Notes: a model not told the origin generated them from the letters alone. Positions 1 through 5,892 are shown, numbered from the stretch's first letter. The stretch: DNA of 6,300 bases from Methylothermaceae bacterium (GCA_027024125.1 JALVSV010000134.1:1-6300), one strand, 5' to 3'. Made by a program: numbers and translations.

Positions 1-1
1 A

Positions 2-214
2 CAGGCATTGCATCGATATCGCGACAAGATCAGCGAAGCTTTGGAGCAGGCTCAACAGTTAAACTTGATCCGTCAGGATCGAAATACAACGGAGCTGGCC
101 GATTTTCTTGTGGATTATTGGCAGGGCGCTTTGTTGAGAATGAAGGTGGAACATTCTGCCAAACCATTAAAGGCTTTCATGGTCGAGGTGTTTGAACATA
201 CCTTGGCAATATGA
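2..214 (+). CDS. TetR-family transcriptional regulator, C-terminal fragment (5' end outside window)
   Basis: The reading frame is open from the window edge and ends at TGA 212-214, so only the last 70 residues or so are visible. The DNA-binding helix-turn-helix would lie upstream of the window. The visible part is the helical ligand-binding and dimerisation end of a TetR protein. It contains the stretch WQGALLRMKVEHSAKPL, a pattern I know from NemR-like TetR regulators, followed by the final helix ending in FEHTLAI. A TTG at 8 is not a convincing start, because the frame continues upstream of it in register with the family. The gene lies 61 bases before the DUF4242 gene on the same strand and is the obvious candidate regulator of the downstream genes. 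The family assignment rests on the C-terminal pattern alone. The inducer cannot be inferred, although NemR-type proteins often sense electrophiles. Confidence 0.75.
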   Translation, partial: QALHRYRDKISEALEQAQQLNLIRQDRNTTELADFLVDYWQGALLRMKVEHSAKPLKAFMVEVFEHTLAI

Positions 215-225
215 ATTTTTTACCC

Positions 226-245
226 GACCGGAAGATCAACCGGTC
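226..245. repeat. GACCGG inverted repeat between tetR and DUF4242 gene: operator or terminator candidate
   Basis: GACCGG (226-231) and CCGGTC (240-245) form a perfect 6-bp inverted repeat with an 8-base spacer. It is followed by ATTTTG on the plus strand. It lies 12 bases after the tetR stop and about 20 bases before the ribosome binding site of the next gene. The GC stem plus short T run could be a weak terminator for tetR. Equally, a palindrome in front of the gene downstream of a TetR regulator is the usual place for its operator. GACC/GGTC half-sites also recall NemR-type boxes, although the spacing differs. Confidence 0.4.
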
Positions 246-275
246 ATTTTGACAACCAACCCAAAGGAGACCCTC

Positions 276-551
276 ATGCCAAAATATGTCATCGAACGTG
301 AAATTCCAGGAGCCGGTAACCTGTCACCCGAAGAACTGACCGCCATTTCACAAAAATCCTGCGGCATCCTCCATGAGATGGGGCCTCAGATCCAGTGGGT
401 GGAAAGTTACGTTACCCAGGACAAGATCTACTGCGTCTATATCGCCCCCAATGAAGAGGCAGTCAAAGAGCATGCTGCCAAAGGCGGCTTTCCTGCCAAC
501 CGCATCAGCGAGGTGAAAAGCAAAATCGACCCCACTACAGCCGAGGGCTGA
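276..551 (+). CDS. DUF4242 / SCO4226-like small protein (possible metal-binding)
   Basis: This is a 91-residue soluble protein with no signal peptide or membrane segment. The ATG at 276 is chosen because AGGAG sits 6 bases upstream and the family begins there; the frame is open back to 192 but that extension is not conserved. Recognisable family features are YVIERE near the N terminus, PGAGNLSPEEL at residues 11-21, WVESYVTQDKIYCVYIAP at 41-58, EHAAKGGFP at 65-73 and IDPTTAE at 84-90. These mark the DUF4242 family, a ferredoxin-like fold. One member, SCO4226 of Streptomyces coelicolor, is described as nickel-binding; whether that applies here is unknown. Possible metal or redox residues are Cys29, His33, Cys53 and His66. 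The gene ends 2 bases before the ferredoxin start, so the two are almost certainly co-translated. Family assignment is firm; function is not. Confidence 0.88.
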   Translation: MPKYVIEREIPGAGNLSPEELTAISQKSCGILHEMGPQIQWVESYVTQDKIYCVYIAPNEEAVKEHAAKGGFPANRISEVKSKIDPTTAEG

Positions 552-553
552 CT

Positions 554-739
554 ATGATCGAGATGCACTGGGACGAAGCGGTGTGCTGCCATGCAGGTGT
601 CTGTGTCGAGTCACTACCGCAGGTTTTCAAAATCGAGGATGGGCAGTTCCGCATCGATCCACATGCAGCCAGTGCGGACAGGATTCGCGAAGTGGTCAGC
701 CAATGCCCTTCGGGTGCATTATCAATCGAAGAAAAATAA
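554..739 (+). CDS. Small 4Fe-4S mono-cluster ferredoxin (Fer4_19-like)
   Basis: This 61-residue protein carries the pattern C-x-H-A-G-x-C (Cys11, His13, Cys17), then a middle segment with FKIEDGQFRIDPHAASADRI, and CPSGAL (Cys51) near the C terminus. This is the divergent mono-cluster ferredoxin family, usually annotated as (4Fe-4S)-binding or ferredoxin. It has only three cysteines in the expected places, plus an extra Cys12 next to Cys11. The cluster could therefore be a 3Fe-4S, or a 4Fe-4S with a non-cysteine or Cys12 ligand. It is cytoplasmic, with no signal peptide. The start at 554 follows the previous stop by 2 bases, with GAGGG shortly upstream as a weak ribosome binding site. It is an electron carrier by family; its partner is not visible here. 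It cannot directly serve the exported MtoX downstream because it stays in the cytoplasm. Confidence 0.85.
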   Translation: MIEMHWDEAVCCHAGVCVESLPQVFKIEDGQFRIDPHAASADRIREVVSQCPSGALSIEEK

Positions 740-756
740 TTTCACAACTATCGAGT

Positions 757-770
757 GGGGCCATTGCCCC
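757..770 (+). promoter_or_regulatory. GC hairpin in the ferredoxin-mtoX gap
   Basis: GGGGC (757-761) and GCCCC (766-770) form a perfect 5-bp stem closed by a CATT tetraloop, 25 bases before the mtoX start. No T run follows, so it is not a classical terminator. It may act as an mRNA processing or stability element, or as an attenuator between the two cytoplasmic proteins and the exported enzyme. No clear sigma70 promoter was seen in this 56-base gap. Confidence 0.3.
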
Positions 771-795
771 CTAAGCAGCAAGAAAGAGGAATGCA

Positions 796-2094
796 ATGTT
801 ATCAAGACTTTATCTAATCCTGGGGATGCTGGCCATCTCGGCCGCCTTTCCCACCCTTGCCGATGAAACGCCCCTCTCTCCCTACATGCAAAAGATCGTC
901 GGCCAGGAGGATTTCATCTATGTCTGGACCTTGGGTATGGAGGGACTCGGCGATGGTTCGGACAAACTGGTCACGATTGATGCCAATCCCAAGTCGGAAA
1001 CTTACGGCAAGGTGATTCATAAGGTCTCCGTGGGGGGACGCAACGAGGCCCATCACTCCGGCTTCACCGATGATCGAAAGTACCTGTGGGCAGGCGGTCT
1101 GGACACCAGTAAGATTTTCATCTTCGATGTTCATACCAATCCAGCCAAACCCAAACTGGTCAAAGTGATCGACGACTTCGTGGTGAAGAGCGGAGGTGTG
1201 GTCGGACCTCACACCACCTACGCCCTGCCCGGCCGAATGATCATCAGCGGGCTGTCCAACAACAAGGACTATGGCGGCCGTACTGCACTGGTGGAATATA
1301 CCAACGAAGGTGACTATGTCTCCACCTACTGGATGCCCACCGATGACAACCTTCAGGGAGCGACCAAAACAGGGAAATTCGCCGATGGTTATGGCTATGA
1401 TGTCCGTGCGCTGCCCCGACTTGACATCATGCTCACCTCTTCTTTCACTGGCCGCCGCAACTATATGCGTGATCTGGGAGAATTGATGCAGGACCAACAG
1501 GCAATGCAGCAGTTTGGCAAAACCATGGTGCTGTGGGATCTGCAGGACCGCCGTCCCAAGCTGGTCTTCGACGTACCGGGTGCTCCCTTGGAGATTCGCT
1601 GCGCTTGGGACCCAAACCATAATTATTGTTTCACCAGCACTGCCTTGACTGCGAAAATCTGGCTGATTTATCTTGACGATCAGGGAAAGTGGCATGCCCA
1701 GGCGGTCGCAGATATCGGCAATCCCAAGGAAATTCCATTGCCGGTGGACATCTCCATAGAAAGTGACGACAAACGTCTTTGGGTCACCACTTTCATGGAT
1801 GGCAAGGCCCGCCTGTTCGACATCTCCAATCCGTTCAAGCCCAAAGAGATCTATAACAAAAAGATAGGCGCCCAGGTCAATATGGTGTCCCAAAGCTGGG
1901 ACGGCAAACGGGTCTACTTCAGCTCTTCATTGCTGTCGAAATGGGACAAGAAAGGAAAAGACAATGAACAGTACGTCAAGGCCTTTGGCTGGAATGGCGA
2001 GACCTTGACCCCTTTGTTCCAAGTGGATTTCATCAAGCAAAAACTGGGGCGTCCGCATCAAATGCGCTTTGGCGCTTACGCCTTGTACCGTTAG
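796..2094 (+). CDS. mtoX: Methanethiol oxidase, SELENBP1/SBP56 family, exported
   Basis: This 432-residue protein has an N-terminal Sec signal (basic Arg4, hydrophobic 5-18, likely cleavage after TLA at 20-22), so it should be periplasmic. The body matches the SBP56 (selenium-binding protein 1) beta-propeller family, with VTIDANPKSETYGKVIH at 59-75, AHHSGF at 85-90, KIFIFDV at 106-112, APLEIRCAWDP, VTTFMDGKARLFDISNPFKP and SSSLLSKWDK. Bacterial members with signal peptides, such as Hyphomicrobium MtoX, are copper enzymes that convert methanethiol with O2 and water to formaldehyde, H2S and H2O2. The four histidines proposed as copper ligands in that work correspond to His86, His87, His139 (GPHTTY) and His421 (GRPHQMRF), all present. 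The cysteine that binds selenium in human SELENBP1 (Cys57) aligns with Gly71. The start at 796 has GAGGA 5 bases upstream; an ATG at 791 is out of frame. Length is typical. The SCO1 and MauG genes that accompany mtoX in Hyphomicrobium are not adjacent here. Confidence 0.88.
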   Translation: MLSRLYLILGMLAISAAFPTLADETPLSPYMQKIVGQEDFIYVWTLGMEGLGDGSDKLVTIDANPKSETYGKVIHKVSVGGRNEAHHSGFTDDRKYLWAGGLDTSKIFIFDVHTNPAKPKLVKVIDDFVVKSGGVVGPHTTYALPGRMIISGLSNNKDYGGRTALVEYTNEGDYVSTYWMPTDDNLQGATKTGKFADGYGYDVRALPRLDIMLTSSFTGRRNYMRDLGELMQDQQAMQQFGKTMVLWDLQDRRPKLVFDVPGAPLEIRCAWDPNHNYCFTSTALTAKIWLIYLDDQGKWHAQAVADIGNPKEIPLPVDISIESDDKRLWVTTFMDGKARLFDISNPFKPKEIYNKKIGAQVNMVSQSWDGKRVYFSSSLLSKWDKKGKDNEQYVKAFGWNGETLTPLFQVDFIKQKLGRPHQMRFGAYALYR

Positions 2095-2119
2095 GATAGG
2101 CCCCGCATTCAGATAACAA

Positions 2120-2148
2120 AGCCGTTCTCCCAGGGATGGTGAACGGCT
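2120..2148. terminator. Hairpin between convergent mtoX and yqaA-like gene
   Basis: AGCCGTTC (2120-2127) and GAACGGCT (2141-2148) form a perfect 8-bp stem with a 13-base loop. It occupies the short 57-base gap between the ends of two converging genes. Read on the minus strand the stem is followed by TTTGTTATC, a modest U-rich tail; on the plus strand the following bases are not T-rich. It is most likely the terminator of the minus-strand operon and may also slow transcription from the mtoX side. Confidence 0.55.
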
Positions 2149-2151
2149 CAT

Positions 2152-2574
2152 TCACCCCAACCACCACACCAAAGCGCCATACCGCAACCCCTTGCCCAAG
2201 GCGATCAACAATAGCCCGGGTATCCAGGGCAATCGCAACCAGCCGGCTGCAAGACACAGACCATCACCTATGACCGGAAGCCATGACAACAGCAATACCG
2301 GCAAGCCAAAGCGACGCAACCAGTTTATGGTACGCTCCGATACCTCGCCTATTGGCCAACGTTTGAACGACCAGCCCCAGGCGATCAACATCCCCAAACC
2401 CCACGTGGTCATCGCCCCCAAGGTATTTCCCAGGGTCGCACTGAGCCATAATTGCCAAGCTGGCTGCTGTTCTTCGGTCAGCAACCATATCAGCAATGCC
2501 TCGGAGCCCCCCGGTGCCAGGGTAGAAGAAACAAAGGCGCTGACAAACAAGGCACCAAGCGAATAATCCATCAT
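2152..2574 (-). CDS. yqaA: YqaA-like DedA/SNARE-associated family membrane protein
   Basis: This 140-residue integral membrane protein closely follows E. coli YqaA (142 residues, from memory). Shared blocks are STLAPGGSEALL at residues 17-28, ATLGNTLGAMT at 46-56, RFGLPVLLLSWLPVIGDGLCLAAGW at 88-112 and IALGKGLRYGAL at 124-135. Acidic, glycine and arginine residues within hydrophobic stretches (Glu25, Asp104, Arg131) are typical of the DedA/VTT fold, thought to be transporters or scramblases of lipid carriers or ions; YqaA itself has no settled role. The start is uncertain: ATG codons at 2574 and 2571 fit the family length but lack a good ribosome binding site, while a TTG at 2595 has GAGGG just upstream and would add seven residues. 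It is the last gene of the minus-strand run, 66 bases after the cupredoxin gene. Membership in the copper operon is plausible from spacing but not shown. Confidence 0.85.
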   Translation of the reverse strand: MMDYSLGALFVSAFVSSTLAPGGSEALLIWLLTEEQQPAWQLWLSATLGNTLGAMTTWGLGMLIAWGWSFKRWPIGEVSERTINWLRRFGLPVLLLSWLPVIGDGLCLAAGWLRLPWIPGLLLIALGKGLRYGALVWWLG

Positions 2575-2598
2575 GAAACGAGGGCAAGGAAGCAATGA

Positions 2599-2616
2599 GC
2601 CCTCATGATAGAGGGC
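2599..2616 (-). repeat. Short inverted repeat in cupredoxin-yqaA gap
   Basis: GCCCTC (2599-2604) and GAGGGC (2611-2616) form a perfect 6-bp stem with a 6-base loop, in the 66-base gap between the cupredoxin stop and the yqaA-like start. No T run follows on the minus strand. It may reduce read-through or shape translation of the yqaA-like gene, since one arm contains the only GAGGG that could act as its ribosome binding site. Confidence 0.3.
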
Positions 2617-2640
2617 CCTTCGCCAAAGAAAGGGATCATT

Positions 2641-3504
2641 TCAGAGCGAACGTTGCTGAGGCCGGAACCAGTCCCATATTGCCATAAACAGACGAATAAA
2701 CAGACAGAAGACCGCCATCAAACGCTCAAAGATGTAGCCGCTCAATTCTCTTCCCGACATACCAAAAAAGCGGCCCCCGATCCAGCGCAAAATAAATGGA
2801 GTACCAAGGATGGCAACCACCAAACCCAGTACCAGCATTCCCGAAAGCAATGATGGCTCTTCAACCTGAGGCATGACTTCAGGGCCAGTCACAATGACCA
2901 CAGGCGTGCCCCCTTCGGCGGGACTTTGAGACTGAACGTACTTCACGGCTGGTTCTGAAATGCCCGGGATCCCTGGAAGCACCCCACTGCCTTTCCCCAC
3001 GACCAATTGGGCTTTCATCCCCTTCTCGGTGTGCTGGGCGATGTCGCAGTGAACGAGATATGTCTTGTCCACCTTGGGCACGATGAAGGTCCCTGTCACT
3101 TCTCCAGGACCGGTCACCTCGATATGAAACATGCCTTTGGGATAGAGGTCTTCGGGCAGATCGTGCAACATCCATTGATGGCGAATCTGGTCATCGTTTT
3201 TCAGAGTGACGGTGATTCTGGCGCAAGGTTTGACTTTCCATTGATGCTCGCTGTATCCGAACATCGTGCCGGGATAGGGTCTGGCATACTTGTGACCGGC
3301 ACCGACGATGATTTTCACGTCATCAGAGATCTTCCGGCAACCCGAGGGAAGCTGATCGGTATTCTGCCCCATGACCATCTTGCCACTCATATCCATGAGC
3401 ATACGTCCGTGGTTCATCATCGGCATCTTTTTTGCTGCGTGGACTTGGAAAGTGGCCAGTACCAGCCAGAGCATAACCATGCACAGCTTGCTTAGTTTGT
3501 TCAT
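2641..3504 (-). CDS. Membrane-anchored cupredoxin with Met-rich N-terminal segment
   Basis: This is a 287-residue exported protein. The signal peptide spans residues 1-23 (LCMVMLWLVLATFQVHA). A methionine- and histidine-rich stretch follows at 27-45 with seven or more Met plus His32, which resembles Cu(I)-binding Met motifs. The cupredoxin domain covers about 62-170, with a type 1 copper site of His109 (DQIRHQWML), Cys153, His158 and Met163 in the classic C-x4-H-x4-M spacing. A linker rich in Pro, Gly and Glu (173-217) leads to a membrane helix at 219-239. A second hydrophobic, partly amphipathic helix lies at 257-280 before a short basic tail. The start at 3504 has AAGGGA just upstream and lies 1 base after the multicopper oxidase stop, so the two genes are translationally coupled. 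Likely role: electron transfer or copper delivery at the outer face of the inner membrane with the upstream oxidase. I do not recognise a named family for the full architecture. Confidence 0.85.
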   Translation of the reverse strand: MNKLSKLCMVMLWLVLATFQVHAAKKMPMMNHGRMLMDMSGKMVMGQNTDQLPSGCRKISDDVKIIVGAGHKYARPYPGTMFGYSEHQWKVKPCARITVTLKNDDQIRHQWMLHDLPEDLYPKGMFHIEVTGPGEVTGTFIVPKVDKTYLVHCDIAQHTEKGMKAQLVVGKGSGVLPGIPGISEPAVKYVQSQSPAEGGTPVVIVTGPEVMPQVEEPSLLSGMLVLGLVVAILGTPFILRWIGGRFFGMSGRELSGYIFERLMAVFCLFIRLFMAIWDWFRPQQRSL

Positions 3505-3505
3505 C

Positions 3506-5239
3506 TTATCCCTTCCCCAAGATGTACTGGCAAAACAGTTCACGCCCCCGGTTACGGTTGGCGAAGAGAATATAGGCCAACAAACCCAGTAACAATCCAA
3601 TCAGAAGATTTCTGAAGGGTGCTTTGGAGGTTGGCGTTTGGGGCGCCGTCACTTGTTGAGGAACCTTCCTGGATACCGTTTCTCTTTCCACTTGCTGATC
3701 CTGCGGCTCACCAAGACTGTCCCATTCGTCTATGTTTTGCCAGACAGGCCTTTGACGCTGGTAAAACTCCTTGGTGAAGTACTGGGCAAGGTCTATCCCC
3801 TGAACCCTTGGCACGTCATTGGCATCGAGGAAAGACTTGTAGACGACTGCACTGATGTTTCCGCCTGGATTCATACCGTCGGTCGTGATCCCTCTCTCCA
3901 CGTGGTCGTGAAACACCCAGACTCCTGGACCATAGTTGTGCAGACCATCATCGGTGGTTTCCAGCTTAAGATCCAGACGCTGAGCCGGAGCCATATCGAA
4001 GACATCTCTGGTGATCTGCGCCAGGGGATTCTGTTCGATGCCATCATAGTGGGTGATGGTAGCCTTGTGACCGTGGGTATGTATCGCCAGCAGATCGCCC
4101 TGGGCATTGAGAATGCGAATTTTGACATTCTGGTCAGGCTCCACGATCAACAGCGATTCCCTAAGCGTGTAGGGAAAGGAGCGACCGTTGAGAAGGAAAT
4201 AGTCCTCTGTGGCTTCAGTCAGGTCGTATTCCCGATTCATACGCTTGGCAATGACCCGTGGATCGTTGGAAGTTTGGATGATCCGGTGCAACTCCTTGTC
4301 CACAGCCTGGTAATGCAGATCGTATTCCTGGTCAAATTCCTCCCGCACCGCCAGGGAAGGATGACGAACCTTTCCAGCACCGATATTGAATGTCTGGACC
4401 CAATTGTCGGGACGGTTTTCCTCCACCACGAACATACCTATCAACCCCATTGCCAGATGGGTATGGGTCTGAACATGGCAATGATAGATCATGGTTCCGG
4501 TCTGACGTGGCTGGATATCGTAGATGCGCTTGCCCCCAGGCAACACAAAGTCCTCGCTGGTCTGAGGGACGCCATCATTCCCCTCCCCCTTGGTATCGAC
4601 AAAAGGATGATCGACCCCGTGCAAATGGATGGTGTGGGGAAAATAATGGGTATTCTCCAGTACGATCTTTACTGTATCTCCCTGCTCCACCCGGATGACC
4701 GGTGAAGGGGTACGAAGCAAGGGATTGGCTTCCGTACTGTGTTCATCTTTGGTGGCCATACCCCGGGTCTTGGGGGCAAACACCCAAAATCCCGGGCGAA
4801 TTCCCGGCGCTACGGCAAAAGTATGTACCGGTTCGGCCGTAGCAGGCGAAGCACCGTTTAGTTCGGCAATTTCAAGCTTGATGATGATCTCGTCGGGATC
4901 TCCGTCCCCATCGCGGTCGTTACGTTTGATCACCGAATCGGCGGCCAATCTCGTCTTCATAAGGGTAGGCATGGTGATATTGTTCGTCCCCTTGACGAAG
5001 GCGGCAATATTGTAAGGGTTGTCGGGCAGGCAAACCCTTTCCTCCTGGATTTTTATGCCATCGATTTTCTGGGCGTTGCGCCACTTGACAGGCCGTTCCT
5101 TGGGACAGAACGGTTCGGCCTGGGAAGATTCCCCCCCCTTGACAGAAGAAGATGGCGGCACATCGGCCGCCACCCCAAGAGGCAGAATCAGGATCAAAAA
5201 AAATATCCTCTCTGCCAAAGTACCTTTGCGTTGTTGCAT
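3506..5239 (-). CDS. Two-domain multicopper oxidase, exported, C-terminal membrane anchor
   Basis: This 577-residue protein has a signal peptide at 1-25 (hydrophobic RIFFLILILPLGVAA) and an N-terminal extension with Cys45/Cys70 and an aspartate-rich calcium-loop-like segment DRDGDGDPDE at 108-117. The first cupredoxin domain (about 175-275) holds HTIHLHG (His202, 205, 207) and HCHVQTHTHLAMG (His253, Cys254, His255, His259, Met264). The second (about 340-470) holds HTHGH (His387, 389) and HDH (His444, 446). Cys254-x4-His259-x4-Met264 with His202 makes a type 1 copper in domain 1. Asp445 replaces the cysteine in domain 2, so type 1 copper is absent there, as in type C two-domain laccase-like oxidases. 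The eight trinuclear-cluster histidines are all present. A Ser/Thr/Pro-rich linker leads to an anchor helix at about 543-560 with a basic cytoplasmic tail. ATG 5239 has no clear ribosome binding site; TTG at 5218, with AAAGG before it, is an alternative. Substrate unknown. Confidence 0.9.
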   Translation of the reverse strand: MQQRKGTLAERIFFLILILPLGVAADVPPSSSVKGGESSQAEPFCPKERPVKWRNAQKIDGIKIQEERVCLPDNPYNIAAFVKGTNNITMPTLMKTRLAADSVIKRNDRDGDGDPDEIIIKLEIAELNGASPATAEPVHTFAVAPGIRPGFWVFAPKTRGMATKDEHSTEANPLLRTPSPVIRVEQGDTVKIVLENTHYFPHTIHLHGVDHPFVDTKGEGNDGVPQTSEDFVLPGGKRIYDIQPRQTGTMIYHCHVQTHTHLAMGLIGMFVVEENRPDNWVQTFNIGAGKVRHPSLAVREEFDQEYDLHYQAVDKELHRIIQTSNDPRVIAKRMNREYDLTEATEDYFLLNGRSFPYTLRESLLIVEPDQNVKIRILNAQGDLLAIHTHGHKATITHYDGIEQNPLAQITRDVFDMAPAQRLDLKLETTDDGLHNYGPGVWVFHDHVERGITTDGMNPGGNISAVVYKSFLDANDVPRVQGIDLAQYFTKEFYQRQRPVWQNIDEWDSLGEPQDQQVERETVSRKVPQQVTAPQTPTSKAPFRNLLIGLLLGLLAYILFANRNRGRELFCQYILGKG

Positions 5240-5277
5240 TGTTGCTTTATCGGCTTCTTTGTATTTGTCTCAAACGA

Positions 5278-5892
5278 TTAGAAATCCTTCGCTTTTCCAA
5301 ACAAGGCATCCACTTTCTGCCTGAATCCGGCATGGGAAAGGTAAGCCAGATAAAAAACGGCAAACAGGACGACAAAGGCGATAATCATTGTTCTGAGCTG
5401 CTCTCCGCTATCTGAACCGACTTTCAGCTCGATATGGTTTTCCATCTCCTTGCCATTCGGATCCACCAATACGACCTCGAGTTCATAGACACCGGGCTGA
5501 TCCATGTTGGCCACAGTCTCCACGATACCTGAACGAAACAGCTTGGGAGGCTCTTCCACGAGCACCTTGCCATCCTCTTCCCGAATCAATTTGACCCCTA
5601 ACTTCATTTCTTTGATTTGCTGATCCAGCTTTCTCTTGCTGCCAATGGAAGTGGAGCCTTCCTGGGCTTCGTAATCGATGACCAGGTTGGTCCGGCCCAA
5701 TCCTGGAATTTCGGTGCAGTATTTCGCGTCTGCAGTCAACTGGGGCTGATAGGCAGAAAACAACAGGGTAAATGGACCTACCGGGATACGGCACCCCGTT
5801 GCCATACCTCCACCTCCACCATCTGCGAATGCCGGTGACATAGCAGCAAACCCCAATACAATTGTGAAAATGAGTTGTGCAAATGTACGCAT
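5278..5892 (-). CDS. Exported 204-residue protein with C-terminal membrane anchor, unrecognised
   Basis: I do not recognise this protein. The ATG at 5892 is chosen because GGAGGAG lies 2-3 bases upstream and a clear signal peptide follows (residues 1-23, cleavage near AFA|D); the frame continues upstream to 5997 without signals of coding. The mature protein starts with a glycine run (25-29). It then has two cysteines, Cys34 and Cys59, that could form a disulfide; a basic, helical-looking segment around 84-97; and a beta-rich region ending in GVYELEVVLVDPNGKE and HIELKVG (134-159), which looks like an Ig-like or FixG-like sandwich. A membrane helix spans 168-186, followed by a short basic tail with FRQKVDALFGKAKDF. 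It has no His/Met/Cys cluster typical of a copper site. As the first gene of the run, 38 bases ahead of the multicopper oxidase and sharing its anchor topology, it is probably an accessory or scaffold subunit. Confidence 0.75.
   Translation of the reverse strand: MRTFAQLIFTIVLGFAAMSPAFADGGGGGMATGCRIPVGPFTLLFSAYQPQLTADAKYCTEIPGLGRTNLVIDYEAQEGSTSIGSKRKLDQQIKEMKLGVKLIREEDGKVLVEEPPKLFRSGIVETVANMDQPGVYELEVVLVDPNGKEMENHIELKVGSDSGEQLRTMIIAFVVLFAVFYLAYLSHAGFRQKVDALFGKAKDF

Noticed and set aside
192..275. Upstream extension of the DUF4242 gene
   Set aside because: The extension overlaps the tetR end, has no good ribosome binding site and is not part of the family; ATG 276 has AGGAG at proper spacing.
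583..866. Two overlapping plus-strand frames across the ferredoxin gene and mtoX start
   Set aside because: They are out-of-frame shadows of the ferredoxin and mtoX genes with no ribosome binding site or conserved motif.
814..1893. 359-codon open frame on the minus strand
   Set aside because: It is antisense to mtoX, which has a signal peptide, a good ribosome binding site and clear family motifs. The antisense translation is rich in His and Gly with no recognisable domain.
796..2094. Selenoprotein reading of the selenium-binding-family gene
   Set aside because: No in-frame TGA interrupts the gene and the selenium-binding cysteine position is glycine, so no selenocysteine is implied.
2192..2566. 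124-codon plus-strand open frame
   Set aside because: It is antisense to the yqaA-like gene, whose motifs match E. coli YqaA closely.
3505..3600. Upstream extension of the cupredoxin gene
   Set aside because: It overlaps the C-terminal anchor region of the multicopper oxidase in another frame; ATG 3504 gives a normal signal peptide and ribosome binding site.
3638..4705. 355-codon open frame on the plus strand
   Set aside because: It is the antisense shadow of the multicopper oxidase; it has no ribosome binding site or domain, while the minus strand has complete copper motifs.
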